The notes under the pieces are model-generated. The model ran no database searches and was not told the origin of the DNA. It saw only the letters and a list, made by a program, of their open reading frames with translations. Positions 18,104 through 25,897 of a stretch of 55,734 nt of DNA are shown piece by piece. The translations under genes and the position numbers were made by a program. Source of the DNA: Elusimicrobia bacterium UBA4817 (GTDB taxonomy: Bacteria; Elusimicrobiota; UBA8919); NCBI GenBank assembly GCA_002402375.1, contig DHFT01000055.1, positions 1-55,734 on the forward strand. The letters run 5' to 3'. Within the stretch, counting starts at the first letter, position 1, and every line of letters begins with the position of its first letter.

Positions 18104-18661
18104 ATGAATATCGGGACCGATTTAGACGGCGTTATTGCGGACAGCGACCCTGTCTATCGTTTTTTTATTAAAAAATTTTTAGGAAGAGAACTGAAAAGAG
18201 AGGATGTAACTTCCTTTTTTTACGAGGATTGCCTTGGTATCAGCGTTGAAGAAATGAACAAGGTCTGGGATTTTTTTAATGAGAAAAAGGGCTGGGAAAA
18301 AATAGAGCCCGTCGCCGGAGCGATTGAATGTTTGAATAAATTTGCAGTTAAAAATAAAATTTTTGTGGTTTCCTCAAGACCTGCTTTTTTGGAAAAAGTT
18401 ACCGGGGATTGGCTTGCCCGGTATAAAGTTAACTACGAGAAATTGATTTTAACCGCCGGTCAACCCAAACTAAATGTTGTTAAGGACTTAAACATCACCC
18501 ATTTTATAGAAGACCGGCTGGATTATGCGCAAGATATGGCAAAGGCGGGAATCAAGGTTTTGTTGTTTGATTATCCGTGGAATCAACATAGTGAAAAACA
18601 GTCAAATCTTTTCAGAGTGGAAAACTGGGGCGCGATAAATGAATTTTTTGGAACTTGTTAA
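18104..18661 (+). CDS. HAD-family 5'(3')-deoxyribonucleotidase-like phosphatase
   Basis: 185 residues. GTDLDGVIADSD at the N-terminus is the HAD Asp-nucleophile motif I in the NT5C layout, VVSSRP is motif II and FIEDRLDYAQDM is motif IV. The family removes phosphate from (deoxy)nucleoside monophosphates, but many bacterial members have other substrates. It overlaps the nitroreductase start by 23 bases, so the two are probably co-translated. Confidence 0.8.
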   Translation: MNIGTDLDGVIADSDPVYRFFIKKFLGRELKREDVTSFFYEDCLGISVEEMNKVWDFFNEKKGWEKIEPVAGAIECLNKFAVKNKIFVVSSRPAFLEKVTGDWLARYKVNYEKLILTAGQPKLNVVKDLNITHFIEDRLDYAQDMAKAGIKVLLFDYPWNQHSEKQSNLFRVENWGAINEFFGTC

Positions 18662-19175
18662 GAAAAGACAAAGTGTGAGAAAATATTCAGATAAGCCCGT
18701 GCCGAAAGATGCGTTGGAGAGATGTCTTGAAGCGGCACGGCTTGCGCCGTCGGCATGCAATTCACAGCCGTGGAGTTTTATTGTTGTTGCCAGTCCGGAG
18801 TTAAAAAATAAAGTTGCGGAAGCGGCGTTTTCCGGAATTTATTCGTCTAACTTTTTCGCGAAGGCCGCCCCGGTTCTGGTTGTGGTTATAACTGAACATT
18901 CAAAATTCATCGCATCCCTCGGCGGATATTTCAGAGGGACACAGTATAATCTTATAGATGTCGGAATTGCAGCCGAACACTTTGTCTTGCAGGCGGAGGA
19001 AGAAGGACTCGGCACTTGCTGGCTCGGTTTTTTCAACGAAAAAGCAGTAAAAAAAGTTTTGGATATTCCCAAAGATAAAAAAGCGGACATAATAATAAGC
19101 GTCGGGTATCCCGTAGACGGTAAAATAAGGGAAAAATCAAGAAGACCGCTGAAAGAAATTGCAAAACTTGTATGA
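18639..19175 (+). CDS. Nitroreductase-family flavoprotein
   Basis: 178-residue FMN oxidoreductase. RQSVRKYSDKPVP at the start and APSACNSQPW near residue 38 are the FMN-binding signatures, and AEEEGLGTCWLGFF follows near residue 110. The substrate is unknown; quinone, nitro-aromatic or flavin reduction are all possible. The start lies inside the phosphatase gene, and its stop overlaps the deacetylase start as ATGA. Confidence 0.88.
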   Translation: MNFLELVKKRQSVRKYSDKPVPKDALERCLEAARLAPSACNSQPWSFIVVASPELKNKVAEAAFSGIYSSNFFAKAAPVLVVVITEHSKFIASLGGYFRGTQYNLIDVGIAAEHFVLQAEEEGLGTCWLGFFNEKAVKKVLDIPKDKKADIIISVGYPVDGKIREKSRRPLKEIAKLV

Positions 19176-20017
19176 AAATTATTTACTCAGAAAAAGCAGC
19201 CGAATATAATATTCCCGGTCATCCCGAAGCGCCTTTCAGGGTGAAAAAAACAAAAGAGTTTTTGGAAAAAATAGGTATGAAGTTTGTTAGCCCGAATTAT
19301 GCAAAAGAAAAAGATATTCTGTCGGTACATACCGAAGAACTTCTGAATCTTGTCAAGTCGGAAAATTTTTTTGATGCGGACACGCCTGCTTTTAAGGGTG
19401 TATATGAAATTGCTATGCTTTCTGCGGGCGCCGGAATTTCTGCCTGCGATTATGCGACAAAAAATGAATTTGCTTTTTCACTGATGCGTCCGCCGGGTCA
19501 TCACGCCGGCAAAAATTCTTTAGGCGGTTTCTGTTATTTTAACAATATAGCCGTCGCCGTTAAAAAACTTTTAACTTCGCAATCAAAGGTTGCAATTCTG
19601 GATATTGATGTTCATCACGGCAACGGCACTCAGGATATTTTTTTAGGCGATGGGAATGTAATTTATGTATCGCTGCACCAGGTTCCGCTTTATCCCGGGA
19701 CAGGACATAGTTCGGAAAAAAATTGTTTTAATTTCCCGCTCCCGCCCGGAACGGATGAAATATCGTACTTAAAAACACTTGATATCGCGATAGAAAAAAT
19801 AGTAAAATTTTCTCCGGAAATTGTGGGAATTTCGGTGGGTTTTGATACATATCACGGCGACCCGCTTGCCAATTTTAAGTTAAATAAGGATTCATATAAA
19901 AAAATTGCAAAAAAAATCGGCGAAATAAAAGCGGGAAAATTTGCTGTTTTGGAAGGCGGATACAGTCAGGACTTGCCGGAGTTGATAGAAAATTTTTTAG
20001 AGGGTATTGAACAATAA
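19172..20017 (+). CDS. Histone deacetylase-family (AcuC/HDAC-like) amidohydrolase
   Basis: 281 residues of the zinc deacetylase fold. RPPGHHAG near residue 108 holds the His pair, DIDVHHGNGTQ near residue 147 and FDTYHGDPLANF near residue 227 supply zinc ligands, and LEGGY ends the core. Bacterial members remove acetyl groups from acetyl-CoA synthetase lysines or from polyamines; which applies here is not visible. It ends three operon-like overlapped genes; the dapA promoter region follows. Confidence 0.88.
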   Translation: MKIIYSEKAAEYNIPGHPEAPFRVKKTKEFLEKIGMKFVSPNYAKEKDILSVHTEELLNLVKSENFFDADTPAFKGVYEIAMLSAGAGISACDYATKNEFAFSLMRPPGHHAGKNSLGGFCYFNNIAVAVKKLLTSQSKVAILDIDVHHGNGTQDIFLGDGNVIYVSLHQVPLYPGTGHSSEKNCFNFPLPPGTDEISYLKTLDIAIEKIVKFSPEIVGISVGFDTYHGDPLANFKLNKDSYKKIAKKIGEIKAGKFAVLEGGYSQDLPELIENFLEGIEQ

Positions 20018-20048
20018 AAAAAAAATAGTAAAATGAGTTGGGGGGGGG
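20007..20048 (+). promoter_or_regulatory. Candidate dapA promoter with a nine-G tract
   Basis: TTGAAC (20007-20012), 16 bases, TAAAAT (20029-20034). Nine consecutive G at 20040-20048 lie where transcription would begin and also serve as the only ribosome-site-like sequence, four bases before the ATG at 20053. An ATG at 20033 is out of frame with dapA; one extra G would put it in frame. Confidence 0.45.
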
Positions 20049-20052
20049 CTTT

Positions 20053-20925
20053 ATGTTTGAAGGTAGTTATGTAGCATTGGTAACGCCGTTTAAGAACGGT
20101 CAGGTTGATTTTGAGGCACTTAAAAAATTGGTTGAGTTTCATATTAAAAACGGAACTAACGGGATTGTTCCTTGCGGAACAACCGGCGAGTCAGCAACGC
20201 TCAATTACGAGGAGCATGAAAAAGTTATTGAGGTTGTGGTGAAAACCGCCGCCCGCCGTATTAAAGTCGTTGCCGGAACCGGTTCCAACAGTACCGCTGA
20301 AACGATTGAGATGACTACCTTCGCAAAAAAGGCCGGCGCCGACGGTGTGCTTCTCGTTTCACCTTATTACAATAAACCGACGCAGAAAGGACTTTATCTT
20401 CATTTCAAAAAAGTTGCTGATGAAATAGATATTCCGATAATACTCTACAATATACAATCCAGAACCGCAGTCAACATAGAGCCGGAAACGGTTGCAAAAC
20501 TTCATTCTGAATGTAAAAATATCGTTGCAATAAAAGAGGCAAGCGGTTCATTAGAGCAGATGACAAAAATCAGAATGCTATGCCCGAAAATGGACATGCT
20601 TTCCGGCGACGATGCCTTAACGCTTCCTTTGATGTCTATCGGCGGTAAAGGTGTTGTTTCCGTCGTAGCAAACATTGTGCCGAAAGATGTTTCAGATATG
20701 GTGCGGGCTTACTTGAAGGGTGATGTGGAAAAAGCAAAAAATAGTCACTACAAACTTTTCAATTTGACAAAAGCAATGTTCATTGAGACAAATCCGATAC
20801 CGGTTAAAACGGCAATGGGTTTAATGGGTTTATGCTCGGACGAATTGCGGCTTCCTATGTGCGCGATGGACGAAAAAAACAAAGAAAAACTTATCAAAGA
20901 AATGAAAAATTACGGTTTATTATGA
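20053..20925 (+). CDS. dapA: 4-hydroxy-tetrahydrodipicolinate synthase
   Basis: First committed enzyme of the lysine/diaminopimelate branch, condensing pyruvate with aspartate semialdehyde. 290 residues of TIM-barrel type: CGTTGESATL near residue 43, the YYNKPTQKG motif near residue 105, and the Schiff-base lysine in VAIKEASG near residue 160. The start at 20053 matches the family N-terminus MFEGSYVALVTPF; a TTG at 20038 would only add residues encoded by the G tract. Confidence 0.95.
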   Translation: MFEGSYVALVTPFKNGQVDFEALKKLVEFHIKNGTNGIVPCGTTGESATLNYEEHEKVIEVVVKTAARRIKVVAGTGSNSTAETIEMTTFAKKAGADGVLLVSPYYNKPTQKGLYLHFKKVADEIDIPIILYNIQSRTAVNIEPETVAKLHSECKNIVAIKEASGSLEQMTKIRMLCPKMDMLSGDDALTLPLMSIGGKGVVSVVANIVPKDVSDMVRAYLKGDVEKAKNSHYKLFNLTKAMFIETNPIPVKTAMGLMGLCSDELRLPMCAMDEKNKEKLIKEMKNYGLL

Positions 20926-20931
20926 TTGAAG

Positions 20932-21055
20932 GTCGCTCGGCAGTAAATTTTTTCAGACACCGCTCAGCCGACCACCCTGTCGGCTTCGCTCTTATCGTCG
21001 CTCCTGAAAGCGTAGTCGCTCCTCAAGGGTCTGAATAAAATTTCTGCCTCGCTCC
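20932..21055 (+). repeat. Dispersed repeat R, copy 1
   Basis: Starts GTCGCTCGGCAGTAAATTTT, contains ACCGCTC and a CCGACCACCCTGTCGG palindrome, and ends AAATTTCTGCCTCGCTCC. The same order of words, reverse-complemented, fills 23386-23509. No gene seen. Confidence 0.85.
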
Positions 21056-21075
21056 GGGTAAGTTTAGGTAAAAAT

Positions 21076-21387
21076 ATGATTGAAAAAATTCTTGAAAAAA
21101 TAAGGCAGGCGGAGGATAAATCCGAAGCGGAAATAAAACAGGCGGAAGAAACCGGCATATTGAAAATAAAACAGGCGGAAGAAGCCGGAAAAAAATTAGT
21201 TGAAGAAGTTATTAAGGAGACCGAAAAAGAGATAGAGAATTTGACGAAAAAAAGCCAATTGGATACGGCGAAAAAAGAAGAATCACTAAAAAAGAAATCG
21301 GAAGAAGAAAAAAATATTATTCGTGAAAAATCTGCGGCGAAAAAAAATAAGGCGATTGATTATTTAATGAAAGAATTGGGTCTGTAA
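21076..21387 (+). CDS. V-type ATPase peripheral-stalk subunit (H/G-like)
   Basis: 103 residues, almost entirely charged heptad helix (KIRQAEDKSEAEIKQAEE, repeated KQAEEAG), as in the AhaH/NtpF-type stalk subunit that pairs with subunit E. It is the first gene of the ATPase block, and the subunit I gene starts two bases after its stop. The sequence itself is low complexity, so the call rests mainly on position and coiled-coil length. Confidence 0.75.
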   Translation: MIEKILEKIRQAEDKSEAEIKQAEETGILKIKQAEEAGKKLVEEVIKETEKEIENLTKKSQLDTAKKEESLKKKSEEEKNIIREKSAAKKNKAIDYLMKELGL

Positions 21388-21389
21388 TT

Positions 21390-23375
21390 ATGGCGATTTT
21401 ACAAATAAATAAAATTCATCTTCTCGGTTACATGCATCTTAAAAAAGAAATAATAGATTTTCTTTTTAACAGCGGTGCCGTTGAAATTATAGAGACGGCA
21501 CGCGGCACTCAAAGGGACTTCACCCCCGTTTCCATTTCCGAAATAGACAAAAAACTTTCCGATATAGATTTTTCCATATCTTTTTTAAGAAGGTTTACGG
21601 AAGCAAAAACGAAATTTGTATTCAAGGGATTTCAGATTTTATGTAATGAAGGGTTTTATAGAAAAATAGTTTCGGAATTTAACTATGAAGATATTGTTCA
21701 GTTCTGCAAAAATGCGGAAATGTCATTCGTAAAGCTCAAAAGTTCAAGGGAAAAACTTCTGTCGCTGAAAAATGTTCTCATTCCATGGGTATCGCTTAAT
21801 GTCAGAATGGACTTGATGAGAGACACCAAAACAACAGTTTTTTTTGCCGGGTCTTTAACGCATAAGGATTTGAAAAAAGTCAGAGAAAAAATTGAAAAAG
21901 ATGTTTATATTGAAACTATTTCGCGGGATAAAAAACATTCCTATTTTGTTGTTCTCTGCGACAAAAAAAAATCAACGGCAACGGCGGAATTATTAAAAGA
22001 ACATAATTTTTCCAAAACGGTTTTCCCGCAGGTGGCGGAAGCGCTATCTGTCAGGGAATATATGGGCAAGATTGAAAATGAACTTAAATTTTTAACCGAT
22101 GAAGAAAAATCATTATCTGAGAATATAAAAAAACAGTTATCGTCATCGGAAAATCTGATGATATTATACGATTATTTTTACAACATCAAAATAAAAAATA
22201 CCGCTCACAATTTTTTGAACGAAACAAAGGAAACATTTTATCTCTGCGGCTGGATACTTTCTAAAAAAGCGAAAGAACTTAAGTCGGAAATAGAAAAAAA
22301 ATTCCCTGAGACGGAAATATATTTTACGCAGCCACAGCCGAATGAAGATGTTCCCGTCTTTCTCGGAAATAACAAATGGACGGAGCCGTTTAATTTTGTG
22401 ACGGAACTTTACGGACATCCCGTGCACGACGGAATAGACCCGTCGCCTTTGTTGGCGCCGTTTTTTGTAATATTTTTCGGGTTCTGTCTTACCGATGCCG
22501 CTTATGGAATTATTCTTACGGTGTTGTGTTTCGCTGTTCTGAAAAAGATGCGTCTTACGGAAGAGATGTCAAAATTTTTCCGTCTGATGTTTTATTGCGG
22601 CTTATCAACTATAGTTTTGGGTGCGTTCACAGGGGGATGGTTCGGCGACCTTTTTGACCGTCTGCCTTCAGGATTTTATTTTCTAAAAAATTTCAAAAAC
22701 TCACTCATAATGGAAAAAATAAATCCCGCCACACAGCCGCTTAATTTTCTGGTTCTCGCCTTGATTTTAGGAAGCGTACAGGTTTTGTTCGGGCTTTTAG
22801 TCAATCTTTATTATCAGTTAAAATTAAAAAATATATTTTTTGCGGTCTTCCAGCAATTGCCGACAGTCATCATACAATTTGTTTTACTCGCTCTGGTAAT
22901 TTCAGGAATGGGCATTATCTCTTTTGAAAAAAAAGTTTCTATTGTATTGTTTTCAATACTCGGATTGTCAATGTTAAGCATCGCTTTTACCCAGTGGAAA
23001 ATAAACAAGGCCGTCGGTGAGAAATTGTTCTGGTCTGTTTTTACGAATTACAGTATCGTTACCGGCAATTTTCTTGCCGATACTCTCTCATATGCCCGTC
23101 TTTTTGCACTCGGACTTTCAACGGGACTAATGGCGATGGCTGTTAATGAAATATCTTTTTTGGTTCTGAAACTTCCGTATTATATCGGAGTGATTCCGAT
23201 GTTTGTTTTTTTGACAGTCGGTCATTTATTCAACATCGCAATAAATATGCTCGGTGCGTATGTTCATACAAGTCGTCTTCAGTATCTTGAATTTTTCTCA
23301 AAATTTTATGTATCGGGCGGGAGAGTTTTTAAGCCGTTCGGCGAGATAAGAAGATACACGGTAGGAACGAGATAG
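21390..23375 (+). CDS. V-type ATPase subunit I (a-subunit)
   Basis: 661-residue stator subunit. The cytoplasmic N-terminal half (residues 1-340) is charged and partly coiled coil. The C-terminal half has about seven membrane helices from PSPLLAPFFVIFFGFCLTDAAYG onward, the usual PT(P)-x-xxxPF entry to the membrane part. Near the C-terminus, DTLSYARLFALGLSTG carries the conserved Arg that faces the rotor-ring carboxylate, followed by GHLFNIAINMLGAYVHTSRLQYLEFFSKFY. Coupled to the upstream stalk gene. Confidence 0.93.
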   Translation: MAILQINKIHLLGYMHLKKEIIDFLFNSGAVEIIETARGTQRDFTPVSISEIDKKLSDIDFSISFLRRFTEAKTKFVFKGFQILCNEGFYRKIVSEFNYEDIVQFCKNAEMSFVKLKSSREKLLSLKNVLIPWVSLNVRMDLMRDTKTTVFFAGSLTHKDLKKVREKIEKDVYIETISRDKKHSYFVVLCDKKKSTATAELLKEHNFSKTVFPQVAEALSVREYMGKIENELKFLTDEEKSLSENIKKQLSSSENLMILYDYFYNIKIKNTAHNFLNETKETFYLCGWILSKKAKELKSEIEKKFPETEIYFTQPQPNEDVPVFLGNNKWTEPFNFVTELYGHPVHDGIDPSPLLAPFFVIFFGFCLTDAAYGIILTVLCFAVLKKMRLTEEMSKFFRLMFYCGLSTIVLGAFTGGWFGDLFDRLPSGFYFLKNFKNSLIMEKINPATQPLNFLVLALILGSVQVLFGLLVNLYYQLKLKNIFFAVFQQLPTVIIQFVLLALVISGMGIISFEKKVSIVLFSILGLSMLSIAFTQWKINKAVGEKLFWSVFTNYSIVTGNFLADTLSYARLFALGLSTGLMAMAVNEISFLVLKLPYYIGVIPMFVFLTVGHLFNIAINMLGAYVHTSRLQYLEFFSKFYVSGGRVFKPFGEIRRYTVGTR

Positions 23376-23385
23376 AAAATAATAT

Positions 23386-23509
23386 TGAGCGAAGCAAAAA
23401 ATTTGTAAGGAACCTTGAGGAGCGACTTTTCTTTCCAAGAGCGACGAACAGAGCGAAATCCGACAGGGTGGTCGGATGAGCGTTTCCGACAAATTTACTT
23501 GCGAGCGAA
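23386..23509 (-). repeat. Dispersed repeat R, copy 2 (inverted)
   Basis: Read on the - strand it begins TTCGCTCGCAAGTAAATTTG and passes through CCGACCACCCTGTCGG and TCTTGGAAAGAAAAGTCGCT, matching copy 1 and copies 5-6 in order. It sits between subunits I and K. Confidence 0.85.
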
Positions 23510-23524
23510 CTTTGGGGGTTTTTT

Positions 23525-23995
23525 ATGGAAGGTTTAATTTTGGCTTTGTTAGGCGGTGCGTTGGCGGTTTTTCTTGCGGGCAGCGGTTCGGCGGTGGGAA
23601 TCGGATATGCAGGTTCGGCGGCAAACGGCGTTCTTTCTGAACAGCCGGAAAAATTCGGCACTATGCTTCTGCTTGTCGCACTTCCCGGAACGCAGGGGAT
23701 ATACGGTTTTTTAACCGGTTTTCTTGTTTTGTTAAAAACGGGACTTCTTGCCGGTAACATTTCCGCTATTTCTGTCCAGCAGGGTTTTGGAATTTTAGTG
23801 GCATGTCTACCGATTGCGGTTTCGGGACTTATTTCGGCGATACATCAGGGAAAGGTCTGCGCTGCGGGTATCGGGGTTGCGGCCAAACATCCCGAAGCGG
23901 CAATGCGTGCGATGGTTTATGCTGCTCTCGTTGAAACTTATGCGATATTAGGACTGGTCATAACGATTTTTTTACTCAACGGAATAAAACTTTAA
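23525..23995 (+). CDS. V-type ATPase rotor proteolipid (subunit K), Na+-type site
   Basis: 156 residues with four membrane helices made of two related hairpins; only the second has the ion-binding carboxylate (E137 in VETYAILG). All ligands known from Enterococcus hirae NtpK for Na+ are matched: L53, T56 and Q57 in LPGTQGIYGF, Q108 in HQGK, and E137. This suggests sodium coupling. It is separated from subunit I by repeat copy 2. Confidence 0.93.
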   Translation: MEGLILALLGGALAVFLAGSGSAVGIGYAGSAANGVLSEQPEKFGTMLLLVALPGTQGIYGFLTGFLVLLKTGLLAGNISAISVQQGFGILVACLPIAVSGLISAIHQGKVCAAGIGVAAKHPEAAMRAMVYAALVETYAILGLVITIFLLNGIKL

Positions 23996-23998
23996 TTT

Positions 23999-24544
23999 AT
24001 GGCTATTGAAAATATAATTTTAAAAATATCTTCCGAAATGGAAGAAAAAAAAATAAAAATACTTGAGGACTCCGGCAGAAAATGCCGGGAGATTCTCGCT
24101 TTGTATGAAAAAGAAGCGAAGAAAATAAAAGAGGAGATGCTTTTTGCCGCCGGAAAAAAAAATAAAGAAGAACAGGAAAGAAAAATTTTGATTGCGAATT
24201 TAGAGATAAGGAAAGAAGTTCTTTCCGAAAAAAGAAAAATACTTGACGGGGTCTATACGGAAGTTCTTGAAAAACTCCGCAACTTCCCCCATGAGCGTGT
24301 CATAAAAATCATATCGGATAAACTGGAAGAAAATATTTCTGCCGGAGATGAAATTTTAATTTCTGCAAAATACAAAGATAATTTTCCAAAACCTGCAAAT
24401 GTGAAGATTAAATTTGACGATATAGACGGCATTTTCATAATAAAAAAAGCCGCTTCGGAGGTCAGATTTTCTTTTGAGGAACTGATTTCAGAGTTGAAAG
24501 AAAAGACCGAAAGAAAAATATCGGAGATTTTGTTCAATGATTAA
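23999..24544 (+). CDS. V-type ATPase subunit E
   Basis: 181-residue peripheral stalk protein. The N-terminal 100 residues are a charged helix and the remainder is a small alpha/beta head. It starts three bases after the proteolipid stop and overlaps subunit C. Assigned from operon position and its helix-plus-head layout. Confidence 0.8.
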   Translation: MAIENIILKISSEMEEKKIKILEDSGRKCREILALYEKEAKKIKEEMLFAAGKKNKEEQERKILIANLEIRKEVLSEKRKILDGVYTEVLEKLRNFPHERVIKIISDKLEENISAGDEILISAKYKDNFPKPANVKIKFDDIDGIFIIKKAASEVRFSFEELISELKEKTERKISEILFND

Positions 24545-25481
24545 TATGGATACCAGATACGCATATAGTGTGGGCAAAATCAGAGCACTTGAAACCCGGA
24601 TTATAAATCTTTCGCAGTTGGAGAAGGTCTGGCATCAAACGGAATTTAAGACGGCTGCGGGTTTTTTTGAGGAAAAATACGGTTTGGAAAACTTTGATAA
24701 AGATAATTTTGAACATCTGCTTGACGAACATCTGGAAAAAACCATAAAGACACTTAAAGAAATTGCCGTTGACCGCCGACTGTTTAGTATTTTTTTGTTG
24801 AAATACGATTTCAATAATCTTAAAATTCTTTTTAAGAATTTATCCGACAATTCCGTTCTACCTTCGGGTAATTTCTCAAAAGAGGAACTCGCTGAAATGC
24901 TCAAGGCGTTTAATTTCAGTAAGTTCGGCGAAATATCAAACATAATTCCCTCAACGCTTCCGGCGATTTTTAAGCAGGATAAAAAAACAGTCTCGCCAGC
25001 GGATTATCATCTTGAACAGTTACTTTTTGATGTTTCAATTATGACGGCAAAAGAATATAAAAATGATTTTCTAAGTGATATTCTAAAAAAGCAGATTGAT
25101 ATTAAAAATTTAAGCACTTTTTACAGGTTGGTAAAACAAAAAAGAGAAAAAGACGGTCTTTCAAGATATTTGCTCGCCAACGGCTATGTTGACAAAGAAA
25201 TTTTTTTAACCGCAGAAAGTTCTCCGGCATCGCTTAAAATCATGCAATATGAAAAACTGCTTACCATAGCAAAAGTTGATTTTGAGAAAGCCGCCGATGA
25301 TTTTATTACGGATTGTATCGGTTCCGCAAAACGTATTTCCTTCGGGATTGAACCGCTCGTCGGTTATTTATGGGCTAAAGAGATGGAATTGAAAAATGTT
25401 CGTATTATTTTATACGGTAAAATTTATAATTTTGAAAAAGAAGAGGTTTTTGCCCAGTTGAGAATTCCTTATGTCCAGTAA
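24537..25481 (+). CDS. V-type ATPase subunit C (d-like central stalk)
   Basis: 314 residues of the all-helical V-ATPase subunit C/d family: YAYSVGKIRALETRIINLSQLEKV at the start and the typical tail PLVGYLWAKEMELKNVRIILYGK. It links the rotor ring to the central stalk. An alternative ATG at 24546 would drop three residues. It overlaps E by eight bases and F by eleven. Confidence 0.9.
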   Translation: MINMDTRYAYSVGKIRALETRIINLSQLEKVWHQTEFKTAAGFFEEKYGLENFDKDNFEHLLDEHLEKTIKTLKEIAVDRRLFSIFLLKYDFNNLKILFKNLSDNSVLPSGNFSKEELAEMLKAFNFSKFGEISNIIPSTLPAIFKQDKKTVSPADYHLEQLLFDVSIMTAKEYKNDFLSDILKKQIDIKNLSTFYRLVKQKREKDGLSRYLLANGYVDKEIFLTAESSPASLKIMQYEKLLTIAKVDFEKAADDFITDCIGSAKRISFGIEPLVGYLWAKEMELKNVRIILYGKIYNFEKEEVFAQLRIPYVQ

Positions 25482-25785
25482 AATATGTTTTATAGGGGTT
25501 AAAGATACGGTTGATATGTGGCGTGCTTTCTCCGTCCCTGTTTTTTATTCCGATAATGCCGCCGAGACAAAAAATCTTATGTTACGGGCGGTTCAGGAAA
25601 AATACGAGTTAATATATGTCGCAGGTGAAATTACCAGCGATGTTTTTAATGAGATTGAACGACTGAATAATTCTAAAGTTGCGGTAATAACTATTTTGCC
25701 GGCGATTAAGCCGTCAGAGAAAAAATGGGCAGAGGAGTCACTGAAACATCTGTCAATAAAAGCGGTCGGGAGCAGCAGTAAATAA
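25471..25785 (+). CDS. V-type ATPase subunit F
   Basis: 104-residue small Rossmann-like subunit of the central stalk. The start SKICFIGVKDTVDMWRAFSV and middle ELIYVAGEITSD fit NtpG/AtpF. It overlaps subunit C and is followed by two palindromes before subunit A. Confidence 0.85.
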   Translation: MSSKICFIGVKDTVDMWRAFSVPVFYSDNAAETKNLMLRAVQEKYELIYVAGEITSDVFNEIERLNNSKVAVITILPAIKPSEKKWAEESLKHLSIKAVGSSSK

Positions 25786-25791
25786 AAAAAT

Positions 25792-25887
25792 GAATTTGTG
25801 AAATGACCCCATTTCAATGGGGTCGTCAATGGAACAAATTCACACCATTATTGTAGCCAGAACTTCAGTTCGGGTGAGCGGAGCGAA
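25792..25887. repeat. Two consecutive palindromes between atpase F and A
   Basis: First: GAATTTGT (25792-25799) pairs with ACAAATTC (25834-25841) around the perfect hairpin GACCCCATT-TC-AATGGGGTC (25805-25824). Second: the ATTGTAG...GTGAGCGGAGCGAA element (25851-25887) with hairpin CCAGAACT-TC-AGTTCGGG. The second is a near copy of 7011-7048. Confidence 0.8.
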
Positions 25888-25897
25888 TAGAAAATTT

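Noticed and set aside
23329..23760. Open frame on the - strand across repeat copy 2 and the proteolipid gene.
   Set aside because: It overlaps the well-supported subunit K and a repeat, with Pro/Ala-rich composition typical of a shadow frame.
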